From: Rhodocyclaceae bacterium
GTDB taxonomy: Bacteria > Pseudomonadota > Gammaproteobacteria > Burkholderiales > Rhodocyclaceae
NCBI GenBank assembly: GCA_016791115.1
Contig: JAEUNL010000032.1
Span: forward strand, 1-64,000
Reading direction: 5' to 3'
DNA length: 64,000 bases
Shown here: positions 26,946-35,811 of the stretch, one piece after another
Layout of the letters: every line of letters begins with the position of its first letter
Numbering within the stretch: position 1 is the stretch's first letter
Made by a program: the position numbers and the translations under genes
Notes under the pieces: generated by a model
The model's database searches: none
The model's input: only the letters and a program-made list of their open reading frames with translations
Told to the model about the DNA's origin: nothing

Positions 26946-27712
26946 CATTCCTTCGCACGCTGTTTTTCTTGCTGCTCACGGCCAATGTGCTGTTCCTGAT
27001 CATGGGGCGCGGCATGTTCGGCGGTGTCGCGGGAGGCGAGCCCGGCCGGCTGTCGGCCCAGATCGATCCGGCGAAGATCCGCATCGTTGCGTCGGCTGAC
27101 GCGGCACGGCCGGTGACGCCAGACGCGCAACCGGAATCATCGCCAGCGCAGTCGAAGATCGACGTCCCCGCTTCGCCGGCACAACAGCAATCTGCCGCAG
27201 CGGCGCCGGCGGCAGCCGAGGCGGTCTCACCTGCCGCCGCGGCAAATGGGGGCGCAGAGCGTTGCACGGCCGTCGCCGGTCTTACCAGCGAGCAGATTGC
27301 GGCGCTCAAGTCGAAGCTGCAGAACGACGACTCGGTGAAGATGCAGGACCGCGCCCTGGATGGTTCGTCATGGTGGGTCAACATTCCGCCGCAGGCCGAC
27401 CGCGACGCCGCGGTACGGCGCGCCGAAGAGGTGCGCGGCCAGGGTGTCGGCGGTGCCTTCGTGATCCGGGAGGAGGGCGAGCACCGCAACGCGGTGTCGC
27501 TCGGGTTGTTCAAGAGCGACGTGTCGGCGCAGGAATTCATGCGCCAGCTTCAAGCGAAGGGCGTCAAGGGTGCTCGCATCACGGTGCGATCGGTACCGGG
27601 CACGCGCCATGTGCTGAGCATGCGCGGGCCGGCAGACCGCGTCGGCGAACTCGTCGAACTTGCGCTGGCGGCCAACTCCGGGGCGAAGCGCGAGGAGTGT
27701 CAGGCGCGATGA
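26942..27712 (+). CDS. SPOR-like membrane protein
   Basis: 256 residues: one N-terminal membrane helix (about 3-22), a long Pro/Ala/Gln-rich linker (about 45-105), then a C-terminal SPOR-like fold (about 108-245; CTAVAGLTSEQIAALKSKL ... SVGL-type turn AVSLGLFKSDVSAQEFMRQL). SPOR domains bind denuded septal peptidoglycan. Overlaps ATGA-style with both coaX and coaE, so it is firmly in the operon although its role in CoA synthesis is not obvious. Confidence 0.8.
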   Translation: MTFLRTLFFLLLTANVLFLIMGRGMFGGVAGGEPGRLSAQIDPAKIRIVASADAARPVTPDAQPESSPAQSKIDVPASPAQQQSAAAAPAAAEAVSPAAAANGGAERCTAVAGLTSEQIAALKSKLQNDDSVKMQDRALDGSSWWVNIPPQADRDAAVRRAEEVRGQGVGGAFVIREEGEHRNAVSLGLFKSDVSAQEFMRQLQAKGVKGARITVRSVPGTRHVLSMRGPADRVGELVELALAANSGAKREECQAR

Positions 27713-28317
27713 TGCCGAAGCGTCCGCTGGTGGTCGGGCTTACTGGCGGCATCGGCAGCGGCAAAAGTCTGGTTGCCGAACTGTTTCGCGAACATGGCGC
27801 GGCAATCGTCGATACCGATGTGATCGCGCGCGAACTGACCGGGCCGGGCGGGGCGGCGATGCCGGCAATACGTGCCGCGTTCGGCGAGAGCGTGATTGAC
27901 GTGCGTGGCGCCCTCGATCGGGCCGCCATGCGAGCGCTGGCCTTTGGTGACCCGGCGCAGCGCGAACGACTCGAGGCAATCCTCCATCCGATGATCCGCC
28001 GGCAGTCCGGTGAAGAAGTCGCCGCGGCGAGCGCCCCTTACGTGATGCTGGTGGTGCCGCTGCTGGTGGAATCCGGCACCTACCGCGAGCGCGTCGATCG
28101 CGTGCTGGTGGTCGATTGCAGCGAACGGACGCAGCTCGGGCGCGTGATGGCGCGCAACGCGCTGGCAGCAGATGCCGTGCGCGCGATCATGGCGGCGCAG
28201 GCGACGCGGGCCGAGCGGCTCGCCGCGGCAGACGACGTGATCGACAACGAAGGCGATTTTGCTGCGCTGCGGCGCCAGGTCGATGAACTGGATCGCCGCT
28301 ACCGCGGCGCCGTCTGA
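27709..28317 (+). CDS. coaE: Dephospho-CoA kinase
   Basis: Last step of CoA synthesis: phosphorylates the 3'-hydroxyl of dephospho-CoA. 202 residues with P-loop GLTGGIGSGKSLVAE, DTDVIARELTGPGG, HPMIRRQ and LVVPLLVESGTYRERVDRVLVVDC. The ATG pair at 27709/27712 overlaps the SPOR stop; the first is taken. The operon holds the first (coaX) and last (coaE) CoA steps. Confidence 0.96.
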   Translation: MMPKRPLVVGLTGGIGSGKSLVAELFREHGAAIVDTDVIARELTGPGGAAMPAIRAAFGESVIDVRGALDRAAMRALAFGDPAQRERLEAILHPMIRRQSGEEVAAASAPYVMLVVPLLVESGTYRERVDRVLVVDCSERTQLGRVMARNALAADAVRAIMAAQATRAERLAAADDVIDNEGDFAALRRQVDELDRRYRGAV

Positions 28318-28332
28318 GGTTAACAGCGCTTG

Positions 28333-28341
28333 TGCTATGAT
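28333..28341 (+). promoter_or_regulatory. Extended -10 promoter for zapD-yacG
   Basis: TGC directly followed by TATGAT (28336-28341) in the 68-bp coaE-zapD gap, a good extended -10; the -35 position is poor. It would start transcription near 28348, about 38 bases before zapD. Confidence 0.5.
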
Positions 28342-28385
28342 CCGCAACAATAATTCCACCCGAGTTGCGACCCCCGGCGAACGCG

Positions 28386-29141
28386 GTGATCACCTACGAA
28401 TACCCCTTCAACGAACGGATCCGCACGCTGCTGCGGCTTGAGGATCTGTTCGACAAGGCGGCGCATTTCATGCGCGGCGAAACGCAGTACGAACACCACG
28501 TATCCCTGCTCACGCTGTTCGAAATCCTCGACGTGGCCGGCCGTGCCGACCTGAAGGTCGACCTGGTGCAGGAACTCGAACGCCAGCGCCAGGCGCTGCT
28601 GAGTTTTCGCAACAATCCCGAGGTCTCCGAAGAGGCGCTCTCGGGCGCGCTGTACGAGATCGAGCAGGCCTCCAGCGCGCTGCTTGCGATGGCCGGCAAG
28701 ATCGGCCAGTACCTGCGCGAGAACGAGTGGCTGATGAGCATCAAGAGCCGCGCCTCGATACCCGGCGGCGTGTGCGAATTCGATCTGCCCTCGTATCACT
28801 ACTGGCTCAACGCGACGACCGAGCAGCGCCGGCACGACCTGGTGCAATGGGTCGGCCCGGTGCTGCCGATCCGTGACGGCCTGGCAATCGTGCTGCGCCT
28901 GCTGCGCGCCAGCGGTCGGCCGGAGCGTTGCTCCGCGCCGCGCGGCGCCTTCCAGTTGATGCTCGGCGGGCGCACTGCGCTGATGGTGCGTGTGCGCATC
29001 GGGCGCGGCGAACCCTTCGTGCCCGAGATCAGCGCCAACAAGTACGCGCTGAACATCCGTTTCACGTCGCCCGGTGTCGAACTGCGTCCGCGCCAGTCCG
29101 ACGCCGAGGTGCCCTTCGAACTCACTTTCTGCAACCTCTGA
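28386..29141 (+). CDS. zapD: Cell-division protein ZapD
   Basis: Cytoplasmic protein that cross-links FtsZ filaments at the division ring. The GTG at 28386 gives 251 residues beginning [22 protein letters not shown], the characteristic ZapD N-terminus. Further family segments: [19 protein letters not shown] and [18 protein letters not shown]. The next gene, yacG, shares one base with its stop (TGATG). The coaE-zapD-yacG order is conserved in many gamma- and betaproteobacteria. Confidence 0.95.
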   Translation: MITYEYPFNERIRTLLRLEDLFDKAAHFMRGETQYEHHVSLLTLFEILDVAGRADLKVDLVQELERQRQALLSFRNNPEVSEEALSGALYEIEQASSALLAMAGKIGQYLRENEWLMSIKSRASIPGGVCEFDLPSYHYWLNATTEQRRHDLVQWVGPVLPIRDGLAIVLRLLRASGRPERCSAPRGAFQLMLGGRTALMVRVRIGRGEPFVPEISANKYALNIRFTSPGVELRPRQSDAEVPFELTFCNL

Positions 29142-29323
29142 TGGCCGAGCCGGCGCCGCGCATCGTCAAATGCCCGGCATGCGGGAAGGATGTGTCGTGG
29201 AAACCGGAGAGCAAGTGGCGGCCATTCTGCTCGGAACGTTGCCGCAACATCGATCTGGGCGCCTGGGCAACCGAGTCCTATCGCGTCCCCGCGAGCGCGC
29301 CGCCCGATCCGACTGCTGAGTAG
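29141..29323 (+). CDS. yacG: DNA gyrase inhibitor YacG
   Basis: 60 residues, a small zinc protein. The four ligands are visible as KCPACGK and FCSERCR, followed by the family motif [14 protein letters not shown]. In E. coli YacG binds the gyrase GyrB subunit and blocks DNA binding. The start ATG overlaps the zapD stop by one base. It is short but supported by the motif and the conserved neighbours. Confidence 0.93.
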   Translation: MAEPAPRIVKCPACGKDVSWKPESKWRPFCSERCRNIDLGAWATESYRVPASAPPDPTAE

Positions 29324-29352
29324 CATCGGCCTGCACGTCGCATGGTTAGGCG

Positions 29353-29456
29353 ACCTTCGGCCTGCCTGTCCGGGGTGCGTTGTACCACGCGGCTTCTGGG
29401 GGTGGGTGCCTGAAGCGTGCCTGTCCATGCGGATTTCAGGCATGCCGGCCGAAGGT
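29353..29456. repeat. Nested inverted repeats in the yacG / ABC-transporter gap
   Basis: Outer arms ACCTTCGGCC (29353-29362) and GGCCGAAGGT (29447-29456) pair perfectly; inside them TGCCTGAA (29407-29414) pairs with TTCAGGCA (29435-29442). The plus strand then reads TTTC directly after the outer arm. The whole 104-base stretch could form one long branched hairpin ending two bases before the ABC gene's stop. It is probably a convergent terminator or a structured RNA end. Confidence 0.5.
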
Positions 29457-29458
29457 TT

Positions 29459-31303
29459 TCAGCCTGCGGCGGGCAAGACCGCCACGGCGAGATCCTCCTG
29501 CTGTTGCAGAGCCCACATCTGCGCATAGGCGCCGCCGCTCATCAGCAACGCCAGGTGATCGCCGCGCTCGACGATGCGTCCGCCATCGAGCACCAGAATC
29601 TCGTCGGCATTCATGACGGTCGACAGCCGGTGCGCGATGATCAGCGTGGTGCGGCCGCGGGCCGCGGTTTCGAGTTCGGCCTGGATCGCCTTCTCGGTCT
29701 TCGAATCGAGCGCCGAGGTCGCTTCGTCGAAGATCAGGATCGGCGGGTTCTTCAGCAGTGCGCGCGCGATGGCCACGCGCTGTTTCTCGCCGCCCGAGAG
29801 TTTCAGGCCGCGCTCGCCGACCCGTGTCTCGTAGCCGTCCGGCAGCCGTTCGATGAATTCATGCAGGTGAGCAGCACGCGCGGCAGCGAGCACGTCGTCA
29901 TGTTGGGCATCGGGTCGGCCGTAGAGGATGTTGTAGTAGATGGTGTCGTTGAACAGCACGGTGTCCTGCGGAACGATGCCGATCGCGGCGCGCAGGCTTG
30001 CCTGCCGGATGCGCCGGATGTCGTGTCCGTTGATCGAGATGCCACCCTGTCCCTCGGGCGTGCCGACATCGTAGAAGCGGAACATCAGGCGTGCCAGCGT
30101 ACTCTTGCCCGAGCCGCTGTGGCCGACCACGGCCAGCGTGCGCCCGGGCGGAATGGCGAAGTTCACACCGAACAGGATCTGCCGCTTCGCCTCGTAGGAG
30201 AAGTCGACATTGGTGAAAGCGACCTGCGCCGGCCCGTTGTCGAGTTCGGTGGCGTCCGGTGCGTCGGCAACTTCGCGATGTTCGCGCATCAGGGCGAACA
30301 TGCGTTCGATGTCGGTCAAAGACTGGCGGATCTCGCGATAGATCACGCCGAGAAAATTGAGCGGAATGTAGAGCTGAATCAGAAAGGCGTTGACCAGCAC
30401 GATGTCGCCGATGCTCATGCTGCCGTTGGCCACGCCGACGCTGGCTCGCCACATCATCGCGGTGACGGCGGCCGCCACGACGAGCGCCTGGCCCATGTTG
30501 AGGAAGGACAGCGACACCTGGCTCTTCACCTGCGCGGCCTCCCACTTCTCCATCTGTGCGTTGTAGCGCCGCGCCTCGAAATCCTCGTTGTTGAAATACT
30601 TCACCGTCTCGTAGTTGATCAGGCTGTCGACGGCACGCGTGTTGGCGGCCGAATCGAGTTCGTTCGCGGTGCGGCGCAGGTGGGTGCGCCAGTTCGTCAC
30701 CACCACGGTGAAGGTGATGTAGAAGGCCAGCGCGGCCAGCGTGATCAGGCCGAAGCTCGGTTCGTACTTGGCGAACAGGATGCCCAGCACCAGCGCGATC
30801 TCGATCAGCGTGGGGAGGATCGAGTAAAGGGTGTAGGAAATCAGCGAGCCGATCGACCTCGTGCCGCGCTCGATGTCGCGCGTCAGGCCACCCGTTTGGC
30901 GTTCGAGGTGGAAGCGCAGCGACAGCGAATGCAGGTGGCGGAACACCTGCAGCGCGATGTTGCGTACCGCCTGCTGCGTGACGCGGGCGAATATCAGCTC
31001 GCGCAACTCGGTGAACATCGAAGTCGAAAAACGCAGTACGCCATAGGCGACCAGCAATGCCGCCGGCACGACGATGAGCGCCTGGTCGCGCCCAATGTCG
31101 AGCGCATCGATCAGGTGCTTGAATACGATCGGCACGCCGACGTTGGCAAGCTTGGCGAAGACCAGGCACGACAGCGCGAACAGCACCCGCCAGCGATAGG
31201 TCCAGATGTAGGGAAACAGGGTGCGGACGGTCTGCCAGTCGTGGCGTTCGGTCGGCTGGGGCCCGGGCAGGGCGGATTGCGCGTGGCGTCTCATCGCGAA
31301 CAT
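29459..31303 (-). CDS. ATM1/HMT1-type ABC exporter (fused permease-ATPase)
   Basis: 614 residues from ATG 31303 (or 611 from 31294). The N-terminal half has six membrane helices (about 45-330). The nucleotide-binding domain has Walker A GHSGSGKSTLA, signature LSGGEKQRVAIARALL, Walker B ILIFDEATSALD and H-loop AHRLSTV. The closest family by eye is the ATM1/HMT1 group, which exports glutathione-linked sulfur species or metal-glutathione complexes; the substrate here is inferred. It is divergent from a methyltransferase gene across 97 bp. Confidence 0.88.
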   Translation of the reverse strand: MFAMRRHAQSALPGPQPTERHDWQTVRTLFPYIWTYRWRVLFALSCLVFAKLANVGVPIVFKHLIDALDIGRDQALIVVPAALLVAYGVLRFSTSMFTELRELIFARVTQQAVRNIALQVFRHLHSLSLRFHLERQTGGLTRDIERGTRSIGSLISYTLYSILPTLIEIALVLGILFAKYEPSFGLITLAALAFYITFTVVVTNWRTHLRRTANELDSAANTRAVDSLINYETVKYFNNEDFEARRYNAQMEKWEAAQVKSQVSLSFLNMGQALVVAAAVTAMMWRASVGVANGSMSIGDIVLVNAFLIQLYIPLNFLGVIYREIRQSLTDIERMFALMREHREVADAPDATELDNGPAQVAFTNVDFSYEAKRQILFGVNFAIPPGRTLAVVGHSGSGKSTLARLMFRFYDVGTPEGQGGISINGHDIRRIRQASLRAAIGIVPQDTVLFNDTIYYNILYGRPDAQHDDVLAAARAAHLHEFIERLPDGYETRVGERGLKLSGGEKQRVAIARALLKNPPILIFDEATSALDSKTEKAIQAELETAARGRTTLIIAHRLSTVMNADEILVLDGGRIVERGDHLALLMSGGAYAQMWALQQQEDLAVAVLPAAG

Positions 31304-31400
31304 TGTACTTGGCTGTGCGGCGGCGCAGCGGCGCACCGCGCCCCATGCATAGGACGTTCGTCTAGTTGCCGCGGGCGGGTCGCGCGACTACGGTTGACGC

Positions 31401-32360
31401 ATGATGACCAATGCATCGAAGGTGCCGGCGCCGAGCGCAGCCGGCATGGAGGCGGGAACGCATCAGCCTGCCGTGGCCCGCCCCGTGGCGAGCCGTGCGA
31501 GCCGCATGGCGCTCGGGGCCGCCATCGCGCGGGCGACCCACCAACGGCATGACTGGCCGCGGGTGTTCGACGACCCTTACGCCTTCGACATGCTCTACGG
31601 GCACTGGCGCTGGGTGGTGGCAAGCCGCTTTCTCGACTGGCTCGTCCTGCGCAAAGCGCTGAAAATCATGCGACCGGTTTACGGCCAGGTGGTGGCACGC
31701 TCGCGCTTCAGCGAAGACGCGCTGCACGCGGCGATCGCGCGCGGTGTGCGCCAGTATGTGATCGTCGGCGCGGGACTCGACACCTTTGCGCTGCGCGCCG
31801 GGCCGGCCGCCGCTGCGCTGCGCATCTTCGAACTCGACCATGCGGCCAGTCAGGCAATGAAGCGCCGGTTGGTTGCGCGCGTCGGTGGTGCGCCGTCGAA
31901 TGTCGAGTATGTCGCAGCCGATCTCGAACGCGAGTCCCTGTCGGCCGTGCTGGCGCGCTCGGGCTTCGATCCCGCAAAGCCAGCCTTTTATTCATGGCTC
32001 GGAACGACCTATTACCTGTCCGAGCCCGCGGTCCTGTCGACGCTCCAATCGATTGCCGCGAATGCCGCGGCCGGCAGCGAGGTCGTGTTCGACTTCTGCG
32101 TGCCCGACGCCTCGCTCGGCGGACGCGACCGAGAGGAGCTTGCCGCACTAAAGCGTTTCGTGGCCCGACGCGGCGAACCCTTTGTCTCCAGCTTTCTGCC
32201 CGCGCAACTCGCCGCGAAGGTTTTGCCCGAAGGGCTGGAGGTGATCGAGAATGCCTCGCCCGATCGGCTCGAGCAGCGCTATTTCTCCGGGCGTACCGAC
32301 GGATTCCGCCCGAGCCGCTTTGCCTGGGTGGCGCACATGCGCGTTCGGCAGCGGGACTGA
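31401..32360 (+). CDS. SAM-dependent methyltransferase, leucine carboxyl methyltransferase-like family
   Basis: 319 residues. The motif I-like segment QYVIVGAGLDTFALR (about 115) binds S-adenosylmethionine, ELDHAASQAMKRR supplies the acidic ribose contact, and YVAADLE and SWLGTTYYLSE are characteristic of the PPM1/LCMT-like (TIGR00027-type) methyltransferases. Members with known roles act on small molecules or protein C-termini; the substrate here is unknown. A proline/alanine-rich N-terminus of about 35 residues may be partly untranslated; a later Met (residue 16) is an alternative start. Confidence 0.82.
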   Translation: MMTNASKVPAPSAAGMEAGTHQPAVARPVASRASRMALGAAIARATHQRHDWPRVFDDPYAFDMLYGHWRWVVASRFLDWLVLRKALKIMRPVYGQVVARSRFSEDALHAAIARGVRQYVIVGAGLDTFALRAGPAAAALRIFELDHAASQAMKRRLVARVGGAPSNVEYVAADLERESLSAVLARSGFDPAKPAFYSWLGTTYYLSEPAVLSTLQSIAANAAAGSEVVFDFCVPDASLGGRDREELAALKRFVARRGEPFVSSFLPAQLAAKVLPEGLEVIENASPDRLEQRYFSGRTDGFRPSRFAWVAHMRVRQRD

Positions 32361-32428
32361 ACGGAGTCGCTCCAAAAGCCGCATGTCGCGGCGCATGGCG
32401 AAGTTAACCAACTCGTTGAATGTCATCG

Positions 32429-32441
32429 GGTGCAGTGCACC
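32429..32441. repeat. GGTGCA-G-TGCACC palindrome upstream of psrA
   Basis: Perfect 6+6 inverted repeat with a one-base centre in the 176-bp spacer before the TetR gene. The arm order is opposite to an NtrC site, so it is not that. Possibly an operator for an unknown regulator. Confidence 0.35.
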
Positions 32442-32453
32442 ATCTCAGCGGAT

Positions 32454-32471
32454 CTAGAGGTGCGCCTCTAG
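32454..32471. repeat. CTAGAGG-TGCG-CCTCTAG hairpin upstream of psrA
   Basis: Perfect 7+7 inverted repeat with a 4-base loop, nine bases upstream of the candidate -35 element of the TetR gene. It may end the methyltransferase transcript or serve as a second operator. No T tract follows. Confidence 0.4.
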
Positions 32472-32479
32472 CGCGACGG

Positions 32480-32508
32480 TTGACAGGCCGCCTGCCGCCG
32501 TCCAACAT
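32480..32508 (+). promoter_or_regulatory. Sigma-70 promoter for the psrA-fadE operon
   Basis: A perfect -35 TTGACA (32480-32485), a 17-base spacer, and a weaker -10 CAACAT (32503-32508). The start would be near 32515, leaving a leader of about 22 bases. The PsrA-like operator begins inside the -10 element. Confidence 0.6.
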
Positions 32509-32536
32509 TCAAACACTCGTTTGAATTGAGTGTTTG
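32507..32536. promoter_or_regulatory. PsrA-type operator overlapping start of the TetR gene
   Basis: ATTCAAAC-ACTC-GTTTGAAT (32507-32526) contains CAAAC-N4-GTTTG, the form of the Pseudomonas PsrA box. A second inverted repeat, CAAACACTC (32510-32518) / GAGTGTTTG (32528-32536), shares its left arm and ends at the ATG. Together they cover the -10 element, start site and leader, ideal for autorepression. Confidence 0.7.
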
Positions 32537-33337
32537 ATGGACATCGCTGCTACCCGACCCGAAGCCGACACGCGCAGCCGCATCCTCGATGCGGCGGAAT
32601 CGCTGTTCGTCGAGCACGGGCTCGAAGCGACTTCGATGCGCATGATCACCTCGAACGCGTCGGCCAATATCGCGGCCGCTCACTATCACTTCGGATCCAA
32701 GGAATCGCTGATTGAAGCCGTGTTCCGGCGCGGCTTGGCCCGGCTCAACGAGATGCGCCTGCGCGAACTCGATCGGCTCGAGCGCGAAGCCGGCGGGACG
32801 CCGCTCAAGCCACGACAGGTGCTAGAAGCCTTCTTCGGCACGGCGCTGGTGCTCGCGGCCGATCGCGAGACCGGTGGTGCGCAGTTCATGCGCCTGCTCG
32901 GTCGCACCATGACCGATCCGAACCAGTTCATACGCACCTTCCTCGCCACCGAGTACCGCGAGGTGGTCGATCGCTTTCGCGCCGCTCTTTTTGCTGCACT
33001 GCCCGAGGTGCCGCGTGAAGAGATCATCTGGCGCCTGCACTTCATGCTTGGAGCAATGTCTTACGCTTTGTCCGGCATGGACGCACTGCGCCTCGCCGCG
33101 GGCATCACTGGCACGGACGACCCGCGCGCCATCGCGCCGCGGCTGATGGCTTTCCTGCTCGGGGGCTTGCGCGCGCCGCTGCCCATGTTGCAGGAACCGC
33201 AGGTTCCGACATTCCCCGGTGCGACCGGGAAGCAGATTTCCACGAGAAGCCGCAAGACCAAGCGGACCGAAGACGAGGGAGCCACGCGCGCTCGAGGACA
33301 CCGTCCCGCGGTGCGCAGTACTAGGAGCAGCAAATGA
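32537..33337 (+). CDS. psrA: TetR-family fatty-acid regulator, PsrA-like
   Basis: 266 residues with an N-terminal TetR helix-turn-helix (about 12-60; RILDAAESLFVEHGLEATSMRMI ... NIAAAHYHFGSKESL) and an alpha-helical ligand domain. In pseudomonads PsrA senses long-chain fatty acids and represses beta-oxidation genes; the same role is inferred from the operator upstream and from the ATGA overlap with fadE. The last about 35 residues are a basic, Lys/Arg/Thr-rich tail longer than in PsrA. It could also be another FadR-type TetR regulator. Confidence 0.8.
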   Translation: MDIAATRPEADTRSRILDAAESLFVEHGLEATSMRMITSNASANIAAAHYHFGSKESLIEAVFRRGLARLNEMRLRELDRLEREAGGTPLKPRQVLEAFFGTALVLAADRETGGAQFMRLLGRTMTDPNQFIRTFLATEYREVVDRFRAALFAALPEVPREEIIWRLHFMLGAMSYALSGMDALRLAAGITGTDDPRAIAPRLMAFLLGGLRAPLPMLQEPQVPTFPGATGKQISTRSRKTKRTEDEGATRARGHRPAVRSTRSSK

Positions 33338-35799
33338 TCTGGTTGATTCTCGCCCTTCCCGCGATCGGTCTTGCGCTCGCCTACCTCGGCGCGCCGCTCG
33401 TGGTCTGGACTGTTGCCGCCGCCGGCTGGCTCGCCGCCCTGGTTTCGCTCGGCGACTGGTCGCCGCTCGCGAGCGGCTTCGTGTTTCTCGCGTTTGCGGT
33501 CGTTGCGCTGCTGTTCAACGTCAAACCGCTGCGTCGCGCGGTGATCAGCTCGCCGATGCTTTCGGGATATCGCCGCATCCTGCCGCCAATGTCGGAGACC
33601 GAGCGCATCGCGCTCGAAGCGGGCACCGTGTGGTGGGAAGGCGAATTGTTTCGCGGCAAGCCCGACTGGTCGAAAATGCTGGCCTATCCGAATCCGGTGC
33701 TGACGCCCGAGGAGCAGAGCTTCCTTGATGTCGAGACCGAGGAACTGTGCCGCATTTCGAACGATTGGGAGGCGTCCCACGAGTTGGGCGATCTGCCGCC
33801 GCATGTGTGGCAGTACATTCGTGACAAGGGATTCCTCGGCATCATCATCCCCAAGCAGTATGGGGGCAAGCAATTCTCGGCCTACGCGCATTCGCAGATC
33901 GTTACCAAGCTGTCGACCCGTTGTTCGGCCAGTGCGGTCACGGTGATGGTGCCCAATTCGCTCGGCCCCGCGGAGCTGCTGCTGCACTATGGCACCGAGG
34001 CGCAGAAGAACCACTACCTGCCGCGACTCGCGAAGGGTCTCGAGATTCCCTGTTTCGCGCTCACCAACCCCCACGCCGGTTCGGATGCTGCGTCCATTCC
34101 CGATGCCGGTGTCGTCTGCAAGGGAATGTGGGAGGGGCGAGAGGTCGTCGGGATGCGCGTGACATGGGACAAGCGCTACATCACGCTTGGACCGGTGTCG
34201 ACGCTGCTCGGACTTGCGTTCCGCCTCTACGACCCGGACAGGCTGCTCGGCGAGGTGGAAGACTTGGGCATTACCTGTGCGCTGATCCCATCGAATCACC
34301 CAGGCGTGAACATCGGGCGTCGTCACCTGCCGCTCAACGCCGTGTTCCAGAACGGGCCGAACTGGGGCAAGGACGTTTTCATGCCGCTGGACTGGATCAT
34401 CGGCGGTCCGAAGATGGCCGGCCAGGGCTGGCGCATGCTGATGGAGTGTCTCGCTGCCGGCCGGTCGATTTCGCTGCCAGCCTCGAATACCGGCATGGCC
34501 AAGCTAGCGGTGCGTGCCGTTGGCGGCTATGCGCGCGTGCGTAGCCAGTTCAAGACGGCGATCGGCCGCTTCGAGGGGATCCAGGAGCCACTGACCCGCA
34601 TGGGCGGCAATCTGTACATGATGGATGCCGCACGCACCATGACAGCCGGCGCAATCGACCTCGGCGAGAAGCCGTCTGTGGTCTCCGCAATCGTCAAGTA
34701 TCACATCACCGAACGTGCGCGCCAGGTCGTCAACGACGGCATGGATATCGTTGGCGGCAAGGGCATCTGCCTCGGACCTTCCAATTTTCTGGGGCGCGCC
34801 TACCAGCAGATCCCGATCGGCATCACCGTCGAAGGCGCAAACATACTGACGCGCAGCCTGATCATTTTCGGCCAGGGGGCGATCCGCTGCCACCCTTACG
34901 TCCTGCGCGAGATGCTCGCGGCGGGCTCGAAGGATCGCGCCGCTGCCGTAGCCGAGTTCGACGACGCCTTGTTCTCTCATGTAGGCCACGCGATTCGGAG
35001 CGCCGCGCGTACGCTGGTGATGGGCTTCACGGGGTCGCATTTCGTCGGCGTGCCGGGCAATGTCGCGCCGGAGACGCGGCGCTACTACCAGCAGCTCACG
35101 CGCTTTTCTTCGGCGCTCGCCTTCCTTGCCGACGTTTCGATGGCCACCATGGGCGGAGACCTGAAGCGCAAGGAGAAGCTGTCTGCGCGACTCGGCGACA
35201 TCCTGTCGCTGCTGTATCTGTCGAGTGCGACGCTCAAGCGCTACGAGGCCGAGGGCCGTCAGCAGACGGACGCGCCGCTGATGCACTGGGCAATCTGGGA
35301 CGCCATGTTCAAGGCGCAGAACGCCTTCGAGGGTGTCATATCCAATTTCCCGGGGCGCTTGATTTCGATCCTTTTGCGCCGAATCGTTTTCCCGATAGGC
35401 CGGCCCTATGTGGTGCCGGCGGACCGTCTCGGCGCGCAGGTCGCAAATCTGCTGATCGAGCCTTCGGCCACGCGTGATCGACTGACTGCGGGCATGTACG
35501 TTCCACGTGACGAGAACGATGCTGTCGGGGTGATCGAGCTTGCGCTCGAAGCCACGGCTGCTGCCGAGGCGATCGAAATGCGTATGCGTGCAGCGAGCAA
35601 GTCCGGCTTGATCGGCGGTCGCGGGGCAGAACTCGCGAAGCGCGCGCTGGAGGCCGGGGTGATCAGTACCGAAGATCTTGCCGTTCTGTCGCGACGCGAC
35701 GCATTGCGTGACAAGACCATACGCGTTGACGACTTCCCTCAGGATCTCTGCATCCATGGACGGGCCGAGGACAGGCCCGGCTTGCGGGCTGTCGCATAG
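33334..35799 (+). CDS. fadE: Acyl-CoA dehydrogenase FadE
   Basis: First oxidation of beta-oxidation: converts acyl-CoA to trans-2-enoyl-CoA with FAD. At 821 residues it is the large FadE type, with two or three N-terminal hydrophobic helices (about 2-65) followed by acyl-CoA dehydrogenase domains (FALTNPHAGSDA, MLMECLAAGRSISLPASNTGMAK, KGICLGPSNFLGRAYQQIPIGITVEGANILTR), and a C-terminal extension seen in FadE. The start overlaps the TetR stop by ATGA, so regulator and enzyme are translationally coupled. Confidence 0.96.
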   Translation: MIWLILALPAIGLALAYLGAPLVVWTVAAAGWLAALVSLGDWSPLASGFVFLAFAVVALLFNVKPLRRAVISSPMLSGYRRILPPMSETERIALEAGTVWWEGELFRGKPDWSKMLAYPNPVLTPEEQSFLDVETEELCRISNDWEASHELGDLPPHVWQYIRDKGFLGIIIPKQYGGKQFSAYAHSQIVTKLSTRCSASAVTVMVPNSLGPAELLLHYGTEAQKNHYLPRLAKGLEIPCFALTNPHAGSDAASIPDAGVVCKGMWEGREVVGMRVTWDKRYITLGPVSTLLGLAFRLYDPDRLLGEVEDLGITCALIPSNHPGVNIGRRHLPLNAVFQNGPNWGKDVFMPLDWIIGGPKMAGQGWRMLMECLAAGRSISLPASNTGMAKLAVRAVGGYARVRSQFKTAIGRFEGIQEPLTRMGGNLYMMDAARTMTAGAIDLGEKPSVVSAIVKYHITERARQVVNDGMDIVGGKGICLGPSNFLGRAYQQIPIGITVEGANILTRSLIIFGQGAIRCHPYVLREMLAAGSKDRAAAVAEFDDALFSHVGHAIRSAARTLVMGFTGSHFVGVPGNVAPETRRYYQQLTRFSSALAFLADVSMATMGGDLKRKEKLSARLGDILSLLYLSSATLKRYEAEGRQQTDAPLMHWAIWDAMFKAQNAFEGVISNFPGRLISILLRRIVFPIGRPYVVPADRLGAQVANLLIEPSATRDRLTAGMYVPRDENDAVGVIELALEATAAAEAIEMRMRAASKSGLIGGRGAELAKRALEAGVISTEDLAVLSRRDALRDKTIRVDDFPQDLCIHGRAEDRPGLRAVA

Positions 35800-35811
35800 G
35801 CGGAGCGACAA

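Noticed and set aside
29417..31552. 711-codon plus-strand frame opposite the ABC exporter
   Set aside because: No recognisable motif; the minus strand carries complete Walker A, signature and Walker B motifs.
32429..32441. GGTGCA-G-TGCACC as an NtrC site
   Set aside because: The arms are in reversed order and the spacer is one base, not five; it is a different palindrome.
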